Source: Massilia sp. HP4 (GTDB lineage: Bacteria; Pseudomonadota; Gammaproteobacteria; Burkholderiales; Burkholderiaceae_D). From it: a stretch of 64,000 nt of DNA. Made by a program: the position numbers and the translations under genes. The notes beneath the pieces are model-generated. The model searched no databases. It was not told where the DNA came from and was given only the letters and a program-made list of their open reading frames with translations. The stretch spans positions 1 through 64,000 of the forward strand of contig NZ_STGG01000064.1 of the NCBI RefSeq assembly GCF_005222695.1, read 5' to 3'. Positions 56,430 to 64,000 of the stretch are shown piece by piece; within the stretch, counting starts at the first letter, position 1, and each line of letters opens with the position of its first letter.

Positions 56430-56587
56430 AGAGCCTGTGCCGGTAGGTGGGGGGAAGCTCATGGCGATGCATGGCGGGCGTGGGCAAGGCGCGAGGAGGC
56501 CGCATGGCGAGCCATGCAACGACGAGCAACGCAGTACACGCTCGCCAGGCGCGCCAGGAGCGACTCCCACCTATCGGGACAGGCTCT
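56430..56587. repeat. 158-bp inverted-repeat element in the yajQ leader (MITE-like)
   Basis: The ends AGAGCCTGTGCCGGTAGGTG and, on the other strand, AGAGCCTGTCCCGATAGGTG are near-perfect inverted repeats of about 25 bp. No frame inside looks coding. It lies between a likely promoter (TTGTCC and TAAAAT near 56403-56415) and the yajQ start, so it would be transcribed as part of the leader. Confidence 0.7.
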
Positions 56588-56616
56588 CCACACTGTATCA
56601 ATTAAGGACACACTCC

Positions 56617-57102
56617 ATGCCATCGTTTGATGTCGTCTGCGAAGCAGACATGGTCGAAGTCAAGAACGCGGTCGAGCAATCGAACAAGGAGATCACGACC
56701 CGCTTCGACTTCAAGGGCAGCTCGGCCAATGTCGAACAGAAAGAGCGCGAACTGACCTTGTTCGCCGATTCCGATTTCCAGCTCAGCCAGGTCAAGGACG
56801 TGCTCATCAACAAGATGTCGAAGCGCAAGGTCGATGTCCGCTTCCTGGATGAAGGCAAGGTCGAGAAGATCGGCGGCGACAAGGTCAAGCAGGTGATCAA
56901 GGTGCGCAACGGCATCGAGACCGAAGACGCAAAGAAGATCACCAAGCTGGTCAAGGAAAGCAAGATGAAGGTGCAGGCCAGCATCCAGGGCGAATCGGTG
57001 CGCATTACCGGCGCCAAGCGCGACGACCTGCAAACGGCAATGGCGATGCTGCGCAAGGACGTGCAAGACCTGCCGCTGGCATTCAATAATTTCCGCGACT
57101 GA
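56617..57102 (+). CDS. yajQ: YajQ family nucleotide-binding protein
   Basis: A 161-residue protein with two RNP-like domains. It opens MPSFDVVCEADMVEVKNAV and has TTRFDFKGSSANVE and DDLQTAMAMLRKD, all family hallmarks. Members bind cyclic di-GMP in Xanthomonas and Pseudomonas and act with LysR regulators, or bind tRNA or nucleotides in E. coli. ATG 56617 follows an AAGGAC site. Downstream is a nitronate monooxygenase-family gene 177 bp away. Confidence 0.93.
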   Translation: MPSFDVVCEADMVEVKNAVEQSNKEITTRFDFKGSSANVEQKERELTLFADSDFQLSQVKDVLINKMSKRKVDVRFLDEGKVEKIGGDKVKQVIKVRNGIETEDAKKITKLVKESKMKVQASIQGESVRITGAKRDDLQTAMAMLRKDVQDLPLAFNNFRD

Positions 57103-57279
57103 TCGCAAGTCGCATCGTGGCCGGCACGACCGGCCTGGAAAGCGAGGCGCGGGCGGACAAGGATCCGCGGCGCCTTGCCCCGCTTGGAGTAGAATGGCGC
57201 CGTGCGAAATTCGCGCGTTTTTTCGATCACGCTGCGCGTCGCCGCAACTCCGGGCAAATCAGGTAGTCTAAGGATAGCA

Positions 57280-58548
57280 ATGAAACGTGTTGATGATTTC
57301 CGCCTAAAAATGGGCAACAAGGAATATGTGCCCATCATGATCGGCGGAATGGGTGTGGACATCTCGACGTCCGAGCTGGCCCTCGAAGCGGCCCGTCTCG
57401 GTGGTATCGGTCATATCTCCGACGCCATGTCGCAAGACGTGTCCGACCGCAAGTTCGACACCACCTTCGTCAAAGACAAGACGAAGACCTACAAGTTCAA
57501 CATCAACAATATGAACAAGGCGGTGGTCCAGTTCGACCTGGACCACCTGGCCGAGGCGACCCGGCGCCACGTCGGTTCGACCATGGAAGCGAAGAAAGGC
57601 GATGGCCTTGTCTACGTCAATTGCATGGAAAAGCTGACCATGAACGCGCCGAAGGAAACCCTGCGCGTGCGCCTGGGCGCGGCGCTGGACGCCGGCATCG
57701 ACGGCATCACCCTGTCGGCCGGCCTGCACCTGGGCTCGTTCGAGCTGATCAAGGATCACCCGCGCTTCCGCGACGCCCACCTGGGCATCATCGTGTCCTC
57801 GGTGCGCGCGCTGCAGCTGTTCCTCAAGAAGGTCTCGCGCCTGGACCGCAAGCCTGACTTCGTGATCGTCGAAGGCCCGCTGGCCGGCGGCCATCTGGGC
57901 TTCGGCATCGATGACTGGAAACAGTATGACCTGCACACCATCATGGACGAGATCCACGCCTTCATGCAGGCCGAGCAACTGGGCATCCCGGTGATCGCCG
58001 CTGGCGGCGTGTTTACGGGATCGGATGCGGCTGGCTTCCTGGAAAAAGGCGCTGGCGCCGTGCAGGTGGCGACCCGCTTCACCGTGACCCACGAGTGCGG
58101 CCTGCCTGACAGCGTCAAGCAGGAATACTTCCGCGCCAGCGAAGAAGATATCGAGGTCAATGGCGTGTCGCCAACCGGCTATCCGATGCGCATGCTCAAG
58201 AACACGCCGGCGATCGGTTCCGGCATCCGTCCAGGCTGCGAATCGTATGGCTATCTGCTGGACGCGACCGGCAACTGCGCCTACATCAACTCGTACAACC
58301 GCGAGGTACAGGCCCATCCGGACCAGAAAAAAGTCTCGGTGATGGACAAGACCTGCCTGTGCACGCACATGCGCAACTTCAATTGCTGGACCTGCGGCCA
58401 CTATACCTACCGCCTGAAGGACACCACGCATTTGCTGGCGGACGGCAACTACCAGATCCTGAGCGCCGAGCATGTGTTCAAGGATTACCAGTTCAGCGTG
58501 AACAACGAGATCGCGCTGCCGGTCAAGCAGGAAGTGGCGGCGGCGTAA
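57280..58548 (+). CDS. Nitronate monooxygenase family (2-nitropropane dioxygenase-like) flavoprotein with a Cys cluster
   Basis: A 422-residue FMN-binding TIM-barrel protein. ATG 57280 has an AAGGATA site. Family motifs include MIGGMGVDISTSELALEAAR at the N-terminus, GPLAGGHLGFG, and PVIAAGGVFTGSDAAGFL for the phosphate of FMN. Near the C-terminus there are four Cys at about 359, 361, 369 and 372 (CLC and then NCWTC, with His 363), which could bind a metal or iron-sulfur centre; I do not know this in the well-studied enzymes. Such proteins oxidise nitronates or act as enoyl reductases. A terminator follows at 58571. Function is uncertain beyond the family. Confidence 0.8.
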   Translation: MKRVDDFRLKMGNKEYVPIMIGGMGVDISTSELALEAARLGGIGHISDAMSQDVSDRKFDTTFVKDKTKTYKFNINNMNKAVVQFDLDHLAEATRRHVGSTMEAKKGDGLVYVNCMEKLTMNAPKETLRVRLGAALDAGIDGITLSAGLHLGSFELIKDHPRFRDAHLGIIVSSVRALQLFLKKVSRLDRKPDFVIVEGPLAGGHLGFGIDDWKQYDLHTIMDEIHAFMQAEQLGIPVIAAGGVFTGSDAAGFLEKGAGAVQVATRFTVTHECGLPDSVKQEYFRASEEDIEVNGVSPTGYPMRMLKNTPAIGSGIRPGCESYGYLLDATGNCAYINSYNREVQAHPDQKKVSVMDKTCLCTHMRNFNCWTCGHYTYRLKDTTHLLADGNYQILSAEHVFKDYQFSVNNEIALPVKQEVAAA

Positions 58549-58570
58549 GCGCCCCGCTCACCCAGCCTGA

Positions 58571-58595
58571 GCCACGGCCCTGCCGTGGCTTTTTT
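58571..58595 (+). terminator. Rho-independent terminator
   Basis: GCCACGG and CCGTGGC pair around CCCTG and are followed by TTTTTTAT. It lies 22 bp after the nitronate monooxygenase-like gene and before the convergent gene at 58602. Confidence 0.85.
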
Positions 58596-58601
58596 ATTGG
58601 T

Positions 58602-59075
58602 TCAGGCGAGCCAGCCGCCTTCCGCCTCCAGTTCGCAACGATCCTGGAATCCGCTGCAGAATCCACGTAACTGCATGGCAAACCGGTCAAGCAAGGCTGG
58701 TTCGGTGACAAGGAAGGTGCGCAACTCCATTGCGCCCCGCGTCAGTCCGGCCTCGCCGAATTGGCGCGCGCCAATATCGCCATACTGACTGCGCGCCAGC
58801 ACCGTCATGACGATGGCCCGCTGCCGGGTCACGCTGAATGCGATATCGACGCCCCCGCCTGCGATATGCTCGCCAGTGCTGCCAAGCGCGATGTCGAAGG
58901 CCGCGCCAGGCACGATCTCGGTAAAGTTTTCAAGCGCTAGCGCGATGGCCTCCAGCATGGGCAGATTGACGTAGGCTTGGACAGCGATCGATGCCCGCTC
59001 GTCTTCGACGGCGATCTCGACCTGGCTGAAACCATCGTCGTCGTATAGCCTCTTGAATCGCACCCCACACGCCAT
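58602..59075 (-). CDS. Hypothetical protein
   Basis: A 157-residue soluble protein with no signal peptide or membrane segment. It mixes beta-like and helical stretches, for example FSQVEIAVEDERASIAVQAYV and DIAFSVTRQRAIVMTVLAR. I do not recognise a family. The C-terminus (FQDRCELEAEGGWLA) is acidic. It follows the alpha/beta hydrolase gene by 17 bp, so they may share a transcript. Confidence 0.6.
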   Translation of the reverse strand: MACGVRFKRLYDDDGFSQVEIAVEDERASIAVQAYVNLPMLEAIALALENFTEIVPGAAFDIALGSTGEHIAGGGVDIAFSVTRQRAIVMTVLARSQYGDIGARQFGEAGLTRGAMELRTFLVTEPALLDRFAMQLRGFCSGFQDRCELEAEGGWLA

Positions 59076-59092
59076 ATCGCACTCCCCCCTTC

Positions 59093-60094
59093 TCAGCCGC
59101 GCTCGAACCAGCGCATGATCGCGTCATACTCTGCCTGCACCTGCTCGTAACCTCCGCCTGCCGGCACCAGGTCGTGGTTCGCCGTCGGCACGCGCCGCAT
59201 CGTCACATCCCTGCCCTGCCCGCGCAGCTGGGCAGCCATCACCTCGGTCGACAGGGTCGGCGTGCTGGCGTCCTGCATGCCCGTGGCGATGTACACGCGC
59301 GCCTTCGACTGCAGCAGATTGTCGCCGGCCGACTGCGCAAAGAAACTGCTCCAGCGCCGGTACGGATGTCCCCAGGCGAACTTGCTGCCGCTGGAGGGAT
59401 CGGCCAGGATGGCCGCCACCGTCGTATCGAGCGCGGCCAGCTCACGCGCTTTGTCGGCATCGCTCCCGCTGCCCTGGTGGATGCGCGCGACGAAGTCGTA
59501 CAACTGGGTCGTGCCCGACGTGCCGCTCAGCGCCACGGCGCCGACCTCGGGCACCGCGCGCGCCAGGCCCGCCGCCAGCGCACCCCCTTCCGAGATCCCG
59601 ATCACGAGCACCCGGCCGGCATCGATTTCGGGCTGGGCCAGCGCATGGCGCAGGGCCCGGCGCAAGGTGGCCAGCCAGGTATCGTAGGAATAAGATCGAT
59701 TGAATGCGTCGCCGCAGCCGGCAGCACTGCCCGCTTCACCATCCTGCTGCGCGGGCTGATGCGGCTTGTCCACCGCCATCACGGCATAACGCCCGCTGGC
59801 GGCAAGCGGTACCCAGTTGAAGATCGCGGAACTGCGCTGGTCGGTGCCCAGCCCGCTGAACGGCGGCGTGCACCCCGACCCTTGCACGAACAATACCAGC
59901 GGCGCCTTTGCCTTGGGCGTTGACAGGTAGTAGCTGACCGCCGGCCCTTCATCGGCCGGCAACGTGACGCGGTCCAGGCTCCAGCCAGTGAACTGAAAGG
60001 TCTCTCTCTGCTGCGCGCCGGTGGCCGGCAAGCTGGCGGCCAGGGCCGTCGCCATGGAGAAGGCAAGAATGACGCGATGGGCGGAAATGCTCAC
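59093..60094 (-). CDS. Exported alpha/beta hydrolase
   Basis: A 333-residue protein with a signal peptide (cleavage near PATGA, about residue 27) and an alpha/beta-hydrolase fold. The nucleophile elbow is GISEGG, the acid is probably the Asp in GMQDASTP and the His is in TANHDLVPAG. An oxyanion-hole stretch LFVQGSGC lies near residue 70. Two Cys (SGCTPP and AAGCGD) may form a disulfide. Such proteins are esterases or peptidases; the substrate is unknown. Confidence 0.82.
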   Translation of the reverse strand: MSISAHRVILAFSMATALAASLPATGAQQRETFQFTGWSLDRVTLPADEGPAVSYYLSTPKAKAPLVLFVQGSGCTPPFSGLGTDQRSSAIFNWVPLAASGRYAVMAVDKPHQPAQQDGEAGSAAGCGDAFNRSYSYDTWLATLRRALRHALAQPEIDAGRVLVIGISEGGALAAGLARAVPEVGAVALSGTSGTTQLYDFVARIHQGSGSDADKARELAALDTTVAAILADPSSGSKFAWGHPYRRWSSFFAQSAGDNLLQSKARVYIATGMQDASTPTLSTEVMAAQLRGQGRDVTMRRVPTANHDLVPAGGGYEQVQAEYDAIMRWFERG

Positions 60095-60173
60095 GAAGGT
60101 CCTTTACAGTATGCAAGCCTTCGATATTGCCTTTCCGTCCATCGCGATGCAATGCGATGCGGGTAGCGCGCGC

Positions 60174-61721
60174 TTATTCTTTCAGCGCCGCAGCCTGCGC
60201 CGCGATCTTCGCCGCATCGCCGCCCACCGCCTTCACCAGGCGCTTGCCGTAATCGGCATCGGCCTTCCAGAAGTGCGACAGCATGATGTCGCGGGTCTCC
60301 ACGTTTTGCACACGCTTCAGGTCGCCCGACAGGTTGACGATCAGGTCATCGCGGTCCTGGGCGCTCAGCGAGCGGTAGAACTCGCCGGCCTGGCGGAAGT
60401 TCAACGTCCTGGCGATGCGCTGCTGCTGGGTGGCGCCGGCCAGCGGCAGAGTGCTCGAGCGTGCGTTCGGATCCTCGACCAGCGGCGCCAGGCGGCTCGG
60501 CTGGTAGTTCACGCTACCCTTGCGGCCATCGATATTGCCCTGGCCATCTTGCTGGTGGTTACGCACTGGCACCAGCGGCTTATTGATCGGCAGCGACTGG
60601 AAGTTCGCGCCCAGGCGGTGGTGCTGGGTGTCGATGTACGAGAACAGGCGGCCTTGCAGCATGCGGTCTTCCGATGCCTCGATGCCCGGCACCAGGTTGC
60701 CCGGCGCCATCGCGACCTGCTCGGTCGCCTCGAAGAAGTTGTCAGGCACGCGGTCCAGGGTCATGGTGCCGACCCTGCGCTCCGGAATGCCGGGCCAGGT
60801 CTTGGTCGCATCCAGCGGATCGAAATCGAACTTGTCCAGGTCTTGCGGCTTGAGCACCTGCACGGTCAGGTCCCAGCGCGGGAACTGGCCGGCCTTGATC
60901 GACTCGTACAGGTCGACCGTGGCGTGGGCCGTGCTCTTGCCCTGCACCAGCGGGATCTCTTGCGGACGCAGGTTGCGCTCGCCCTGCTTCGACTTCCAGG
61001 CGAACTTGGCGTACACATAGTCACCCTTGGCATTGACGAGCTTGAGCGCATGCACGCTGCTGCCATCCATCTGGCGGTAGTTGGCTGGCGTGCCGTAGTT
61101 CGAATACACGCGGGTCAGCATGGCCGTCGCTTCCGGCACGTGCGAGAAGAAGTCGAACACGCGCTCCGGTTCCTGCACATTGGTGACCGGGTCGGGTTTC
61201 AGCGCGTGGATCATGTCCGGGAACTTGATCGCATCGCGGATGAAGAAGATCGGCAGGTTGTTGCCGACCAGGTCCCAGTTGCCTTCCTGGGTGTAGAACT
61301 TGGTGGCAAAGCCGCGCGGGTCGCGCGTGGTTTCGGCGCCCGAGCGGCTCGGGATCACGGTCGAGAAGCGCACGAATACGGGCGTCACGGTATCGCGCCT
61401 GAACAGCTTGGCCTTGGTGAGGTCAGACAAGTCGTCGGTGACCACGAAGCTGCCATGGGCGCCGGTGCCGGTGGCATGCACCACGCGTTCCGGGATGCGC
61501 TCGCGGTCGAAACGCTGCAGCTTCTGGATCAGATGCACGTCTTGCAGCAGGGTCGGACCGCCGGGACCCGCGGTCTGGCTGTTCTGGTTGTCGCCAACCG
61601 GGGCGCCGTTATCCTTGGTCAGGGTCTGGGCATGGGCGCCCTGCACCAGCGCCATGACGCCCGCGGACAGGGTCAGTGCGCACAGGGCCAGGCGCCCCGC
61701 TGAAGAAAATACAAAGATCAT
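60174..61721 (-). CDS. Monofunctional haem catalase, exported
   Basis: A 515-residue clade-3-type catalase with a Sec signal peptide (ending VQGAHA, about residue 31), so it acts in the periplasm, like KatB of Pseudomonas. The distal His is in ERVVHATGTGAHG, the Asn region is GNNLPIFFIRDA, and the proximal haem-ligand Tyr is in RLFSYIDTQHHRLG. The upstream region is very AT-rich for this genome and has an ATAG/CTAT dyad. It would remove hydrogen peroxide outside the cytoplasm. Confidence 0.92.
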   Translation of the reverse strand: MIFVFSSAGRLALCALTLSAGVMALVQGAHAQTLTKDNGAPVGDNQNSQTAGPGGPTLLQDVHLIQKLQRFDRERIPERVVHATGTGAHGSFVVTDDLSDLTKAKLFRRDTVTPVFVRFSTVIPSRSGAETTRDPRGFATKFYTQEGNWDLVGNNLPIFFIRDAIKFPDMIHALKPDPVTNVQEPERVFDFFSHVPEATAMLTRVYSNYGTPANYRQMDGSSVHALKLVNAKGDYVYAKFAWKSKQGERNLRPQEIPLVQGKSTAHATVDLYESIKAGQFPRWDLTVQVLKPQDLDKFDFDPLDATKTWPGIPERRVGTMTLDRVPDNFFEATEQVAMAPGNLVPGIEASEDRMLQGRLFSYIDTQHHRLGANFQSLPINKPLVPVRNHQQDGQGNIDGRKGSVNYQPSRLAPLVEDPNARSSTLPLAGATQQQRIARTLNFRQAGEFYRSLSAQDRDDLIVNLSGDLKRVQNVETRDIMLSHFWKADADYGKRLVKAVGGDAAKIAAQAAALKE

Positions 61722-61973
61722 AGTTAAAACCTATTTAATTTCAATTGGAGATAGTCATCCTATAGATGAGTATGTCATTTATGAAATAAATTATTTTTAT
61801 GGAAGCGATAGGTATTTGATTAAAAGCCCTAGTCTCCGGTAGAAGGCGCGGCACGGCGTGTCGCCCTTCGAATGACCCGGCATTTGTCCAGGATTACCGG
61901 TCTATGTGCGTGGACGCACCGAGCTGCAGCCGCTGTGGACGCTACGGTAGGCCTTCACCACCAGGGAGATCAG
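61722..61973. other. Divergent intergenic region between catalase and FdhF-like gene
   Basis: About 250 bp. The left part (61722-61830) is strikingly AT-rich and includes ATAGTCATCCTATAG, an inverted ATAG/CTAT repeat about 25 bp before the catalase start. It resembles one half of an OxyR site but with a 5-base rather than 7-base centre. The right part has an AGGGAGATCAG ribosome site for the gene at 61974. No gene is seen. Confidence 0.45.
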
Positions 61974-64000
61974 ATGAGCGAGCCAGAACAACCCGTCCGC
62001 GTCGAACCCGCCACCATGCCAGCCGGAGGCTGGGGCTCGGTGAGCGACGTGACGCAAGCCCTGGGAGGCCAGGGTGTGGTGCTGAAGGATACGCGCCTGC
62101 TGCTCAAGCAGAACAAGCCGGACGGCTATGCCTGCGTCAGCTGTGCCTGGGCCAAGCCGGCCGACCCGCATCCTTTCGAATTCTGTTCCAGCGGCGCCAA
62201 GGCCACCGCCTGGGAAACCACCAGCCGTGCCATCGGTCCCGACTTCTTCGATCGCCACACGCTCACCGAGCTGGAAAGCTGGAGCGACCACGAGCTCGAA
62301 GACCATGGCCGCCTGACGGTCCCGCTGCGCTACGACGCCGCCAGCGACAAATACCGCCCGGTCGACTGGGACGTGGCCTTCGCCGGGATCGGCGTCCACC
62401 TGCGCACCCTCGATCGCAAGAAGGTGGTGTTCTACGCGTCCGGCCGCGCCTCGCTGGAAACCTCGTATATGTACCAGCTGCTGGCGCGCATGTACGGCAA
62501 TAACAACCTGCCGGACAGTTCGAATATGTGCCACGAAAGCACCTCGGTCGGCCTGCAAAAGACCATCGGGGTCGGCGTCGGCACCGTGGGACTGAACGAC
62601 TTCACGCATACCGAATGCATCCTGTTCTTCGGCCAGAACGTGGGCGTGAACAGTCCGCGCATGCTGCACCAGCTGCAGGAAGCGCGCAGGCGCGGCGTGC
62701 CGATCATTACCTTCAATCCGCTGCGCGAGCGCGGCCTGGTGAGCTTCACCAATCCGCAATCCCCGCTCGAGATGATCACCGGCCACGAGACCGCGATCAG
62801 CACCCAGTACCACCAGGTCCGGCCGGGCGGCGACACTGCCGCCATCATGGGCATGTGCAAGGCCATCTTCGCGCTGGACGATGCGGCGAAGGCGCGCGGC
62901 GAACAGCGCGTGATCGACGTTGCCTTCATCGGGGAGCACACCCATGGCTTCGACGCCTTCGAGCGCGCCGTGCGCGCCTGCGGCTGGGACGCGATCGAGC
63001 GCGAAGCCGGCCTGCCGCGCGCCGCGCTCGAACAAGCGGCCGACGTCTATTGCAAGGCCGGCGCCGCGATGGGCGTGTACGGCATGGGCCTGACCCAGCA
63101 CCGCAACGGCGTGCAGAACGTGACGATGATGGTCAACCTGCTGCTGTTGCGCGGCAATATCGGCAAGCCCGGCGCCGGCATCTGCCCGGTGCGCGGCCAC
63201 TCCAACGTGCAGGGCCAGCGCACGGTCGGCATCACCGAAAAGCCCGAACTGGCCCCGCTCGACAAGCTCAGGGAACAATACGGCTTCGAGCCGCCGCGCG
63301 ACCAGGGCTTGACCACGGTCGATGCCTGCGAGGCGATCCTCAAGCGCGAGCTGCAGGCTTTCATCGGCCTGGGCGGCAATTTCTTGCGCGCTGTGCCGGA
63401 GACGCGGCTGATGGAAGCGGCCTGGCGCGAGCTGCCGTTGACGGTGCAGGTCGCAACCAAACTCAACCGCAACCACGTCATCCACGGCAAGGCGGCCTAC
63501 CTGCTGCCCTGCCTGGGGCGGATCGAGATCGACCGCCAGCGTTCCGGGCCGCAGGCGGTCACGGTCGAGGACAGCACCTCGTGCATGCACGGTTCGCGCG
63601 GCATGGCCGAGCCGGCCGCGCCCTCCCTGTTGTCCGAGCCCGCCATCGTGGCCGGCATCGCCAAGGCCACGCTGGACCCGAACCCGCGCGTCGACTGGGA
63701 TGCCTGGGTCGCCGACTACGCCAGTATCCGCGATGCGATCGAACAGACCTTCCCCGAGATCTTCCGCGACTTCAACGAGCGCATGTGGACACCCGGAGGA
63801 TTCCGCAAGCCGCTCGCCGCCGCCGAACGGATCTGGAAGACCGACAGCGGCAAGGCTGAATTCACGGCGCCGGAAGAACTGCCGGGCAATCCGGACCTGG
63901 CGGGCGGCGATGGGGTGCTGCGCCTGTTCACGATCCGCAGCGACGGCCAGTTCAATACCACGATCTACAGCCACGACGACCGCTTCCGCGGCGTGCACGG
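61974..64000 (+). CDS. FdhF/YdeP family molybdopterin oxidoreductase, 3' end beyond window
   Basis: The frame is open from ATG 61974 to the end of the window (about 675 residues seen). It reads YACVSCAWAKPADPHPFEFC near residue 50, the N-terminal Cys pattern of this family (no full iron-sulfur motif of the usual formate dehydrogenase type), then SSNMCHESTSVGLQKTIGVG with the probable molybdenum-ligand Cys at about 187, and NVTMMVNLLLLRGNIGKPGAG. YdeP is tied to acid resistance in E. coli but its substrate is unknown. AGGGAG precedes the start. A long open frame on the opposite strand here is a shadow of this gene. Confidence 0.88.
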   Translation, partial: MSEPEQPVRVEPATMPAGGWGSVSDVTQALGGQGVVLKDTRLLLKQNKPDGYACVSCAWAKPADPHPFEFCSSGAKATAWETTSRAIGPDFFDRHTLTELESWSDHELEDHGRLTVPLRYDAASDKYRPVDWDVAFAGIGVHLRTLDRKKVVFYASGRASLETSYMYQLLARMYGNNNLPDSSNMCHESTSVGLQKTIGVGVGTVGLNDFTHTECILFFGQNVGVNSPRMLHQLQEARRRGVPIITFNPLRERGLVSFTNPQSPLEMITGHETAISTQYHQVRPGGDTAAIMGMCKAIFALDDAAKARGEQRVIDVAFIGEHTHGFDAFERAVRACGWDAIEREAGLPRAALEQAADVYCKAGAAMGVYGMGLTQHRNGVQNVTMMVNLLLLRGNIGKPGAGICPVRGHSNVQGQRTVGITEKPELAPLDKLREQYGFEPPRDQGLTTVDACEAILKRELQAFIGLGGNFLRAVPETRLMEAAWRELPLTVQVATKLNRNHVIHGKAAYLLPCLGRIEIDRQRSGPQAVTVEDSTSCMHGSRGMAEPAAPSLLSEPAIVAGIAKATLDPNPRVDWDAWVADYASIRDAIEQTFPEIFRDFNERMWTPGGFRKPLAAAERIWKTDSGKAEFTAPEELPGNPDLAGGDGVLRLFTIRSDGQFNTTIYSHDDRFRGVH

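Noticed and set aside
61740..61800. OxyR box before the catalase gene
   Set aside because: ATAGTCATCCTATAG has ATAG and CTAT but a 5-base centre instead of 7, and no clear second half-site. It is mentioned only as a dyad.
61902..63998. A 698-codon open frame on the minus strand opposite the molybdopterin oxidoreductase
   Set aside because: The plus strand holds a well-conserved FdhF/YdeP-type frame with a ribosome site. The minus-strand frame is Ala/Gly/His/Arg/Val-rich with no recognisable domain, a usual shadow in high-GC DNA.

Overview
The window is a high-GC chromosomal segment whose gene families, arrangement and codon use point to a Massilia-like member of the Oxalobacteraceae (Burkholderiales, Betaproteobacteria). 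This assignment is inferred from gene content only; there is no rRNA gene in the window.

Layout. Bases 1-3300 are an AT-richer accessory island: the end of an IS transposase, tandem 152-bp repeats, an orphan toxin C-terminus that resembles TNT NAD-glycohydrolases, small immunity-type genes, and one truncated and one intact PAAR spike gene. From 3359 to 6416 lies a nitrate-type ABC importer (nrtA-nrtB-nrtD on the minus strand) preceded by a good sigma-54 promoter match. From 7100 to 11367 are two small membrane proteins and an ABC-2 exporter with two DUF3526-like permeases. Then come a chemoreceptor, a TcyP-type cystine symporter, a histidine phosphatase, NAD(P)HX dehydratase, a Gly/Thr-rich lipoprotein, a two-transmitter hybrid kinase, an RND efflux pair, a DUF212 and a DUF475 membrane protein, a 794-residue coiled-coil protein, SrkA kinase, a SEC-C protein, an HPP/CBS membrane protein, a GH43 glycosidase, a second hybrid kinase, oligoribonuclease, an M48 protease, phhB, rsgA, argF and argG.

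From 43798 to 50769 is a catabolic locus. A divergent LysR regulator separates a porin and a Bug-type binding protein from ligU-ligJ-ligK-ligI, the lower protocatechuate/gallate 4,5-cleavage pathway (2-pyrone-4,6-dicarboxylate and 4-oxalomesaconate to pyruvate plus oxaloacetate). No ring-cleaving dioxygenase lies in the window. Two inverted repeats fit LysR-type operators, one in front of each transcription unit.

The most striking system is at 50779-54550: a blaI-blaR1-bla operon. The bla product is a natural fusion of a subclass B3 metallo-beta-lactamase and a class D (OXA-type) serine beta-lactamase, with the metal ligands and serine-enzyme motifs of both halves intact. BlaR1 carries an OXA-like sensor domain in which the Ser-x-x-Lys lysine is replaced by Asn. 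Two 18-bp dyads overlap the predicted promoter and look like BlaI operators. After this come an SDR oxidoreductase, murB, yajQ (with a 158-bp inverted-repeat element in its leader), a nitronate-monooxygenase-family protein, a small unknown protein, an alpha/beta hydrolase, an exported catalase, and the first part of an FdhF/YdeP-type molybdopterin oxidoreductase that runs off the end.

Intergenic repeats of three kinds recur. One family, flanked by GTAGGGTTGGCGG-type inverted ends, sits twice between convergent genes and supplies their stop codons.
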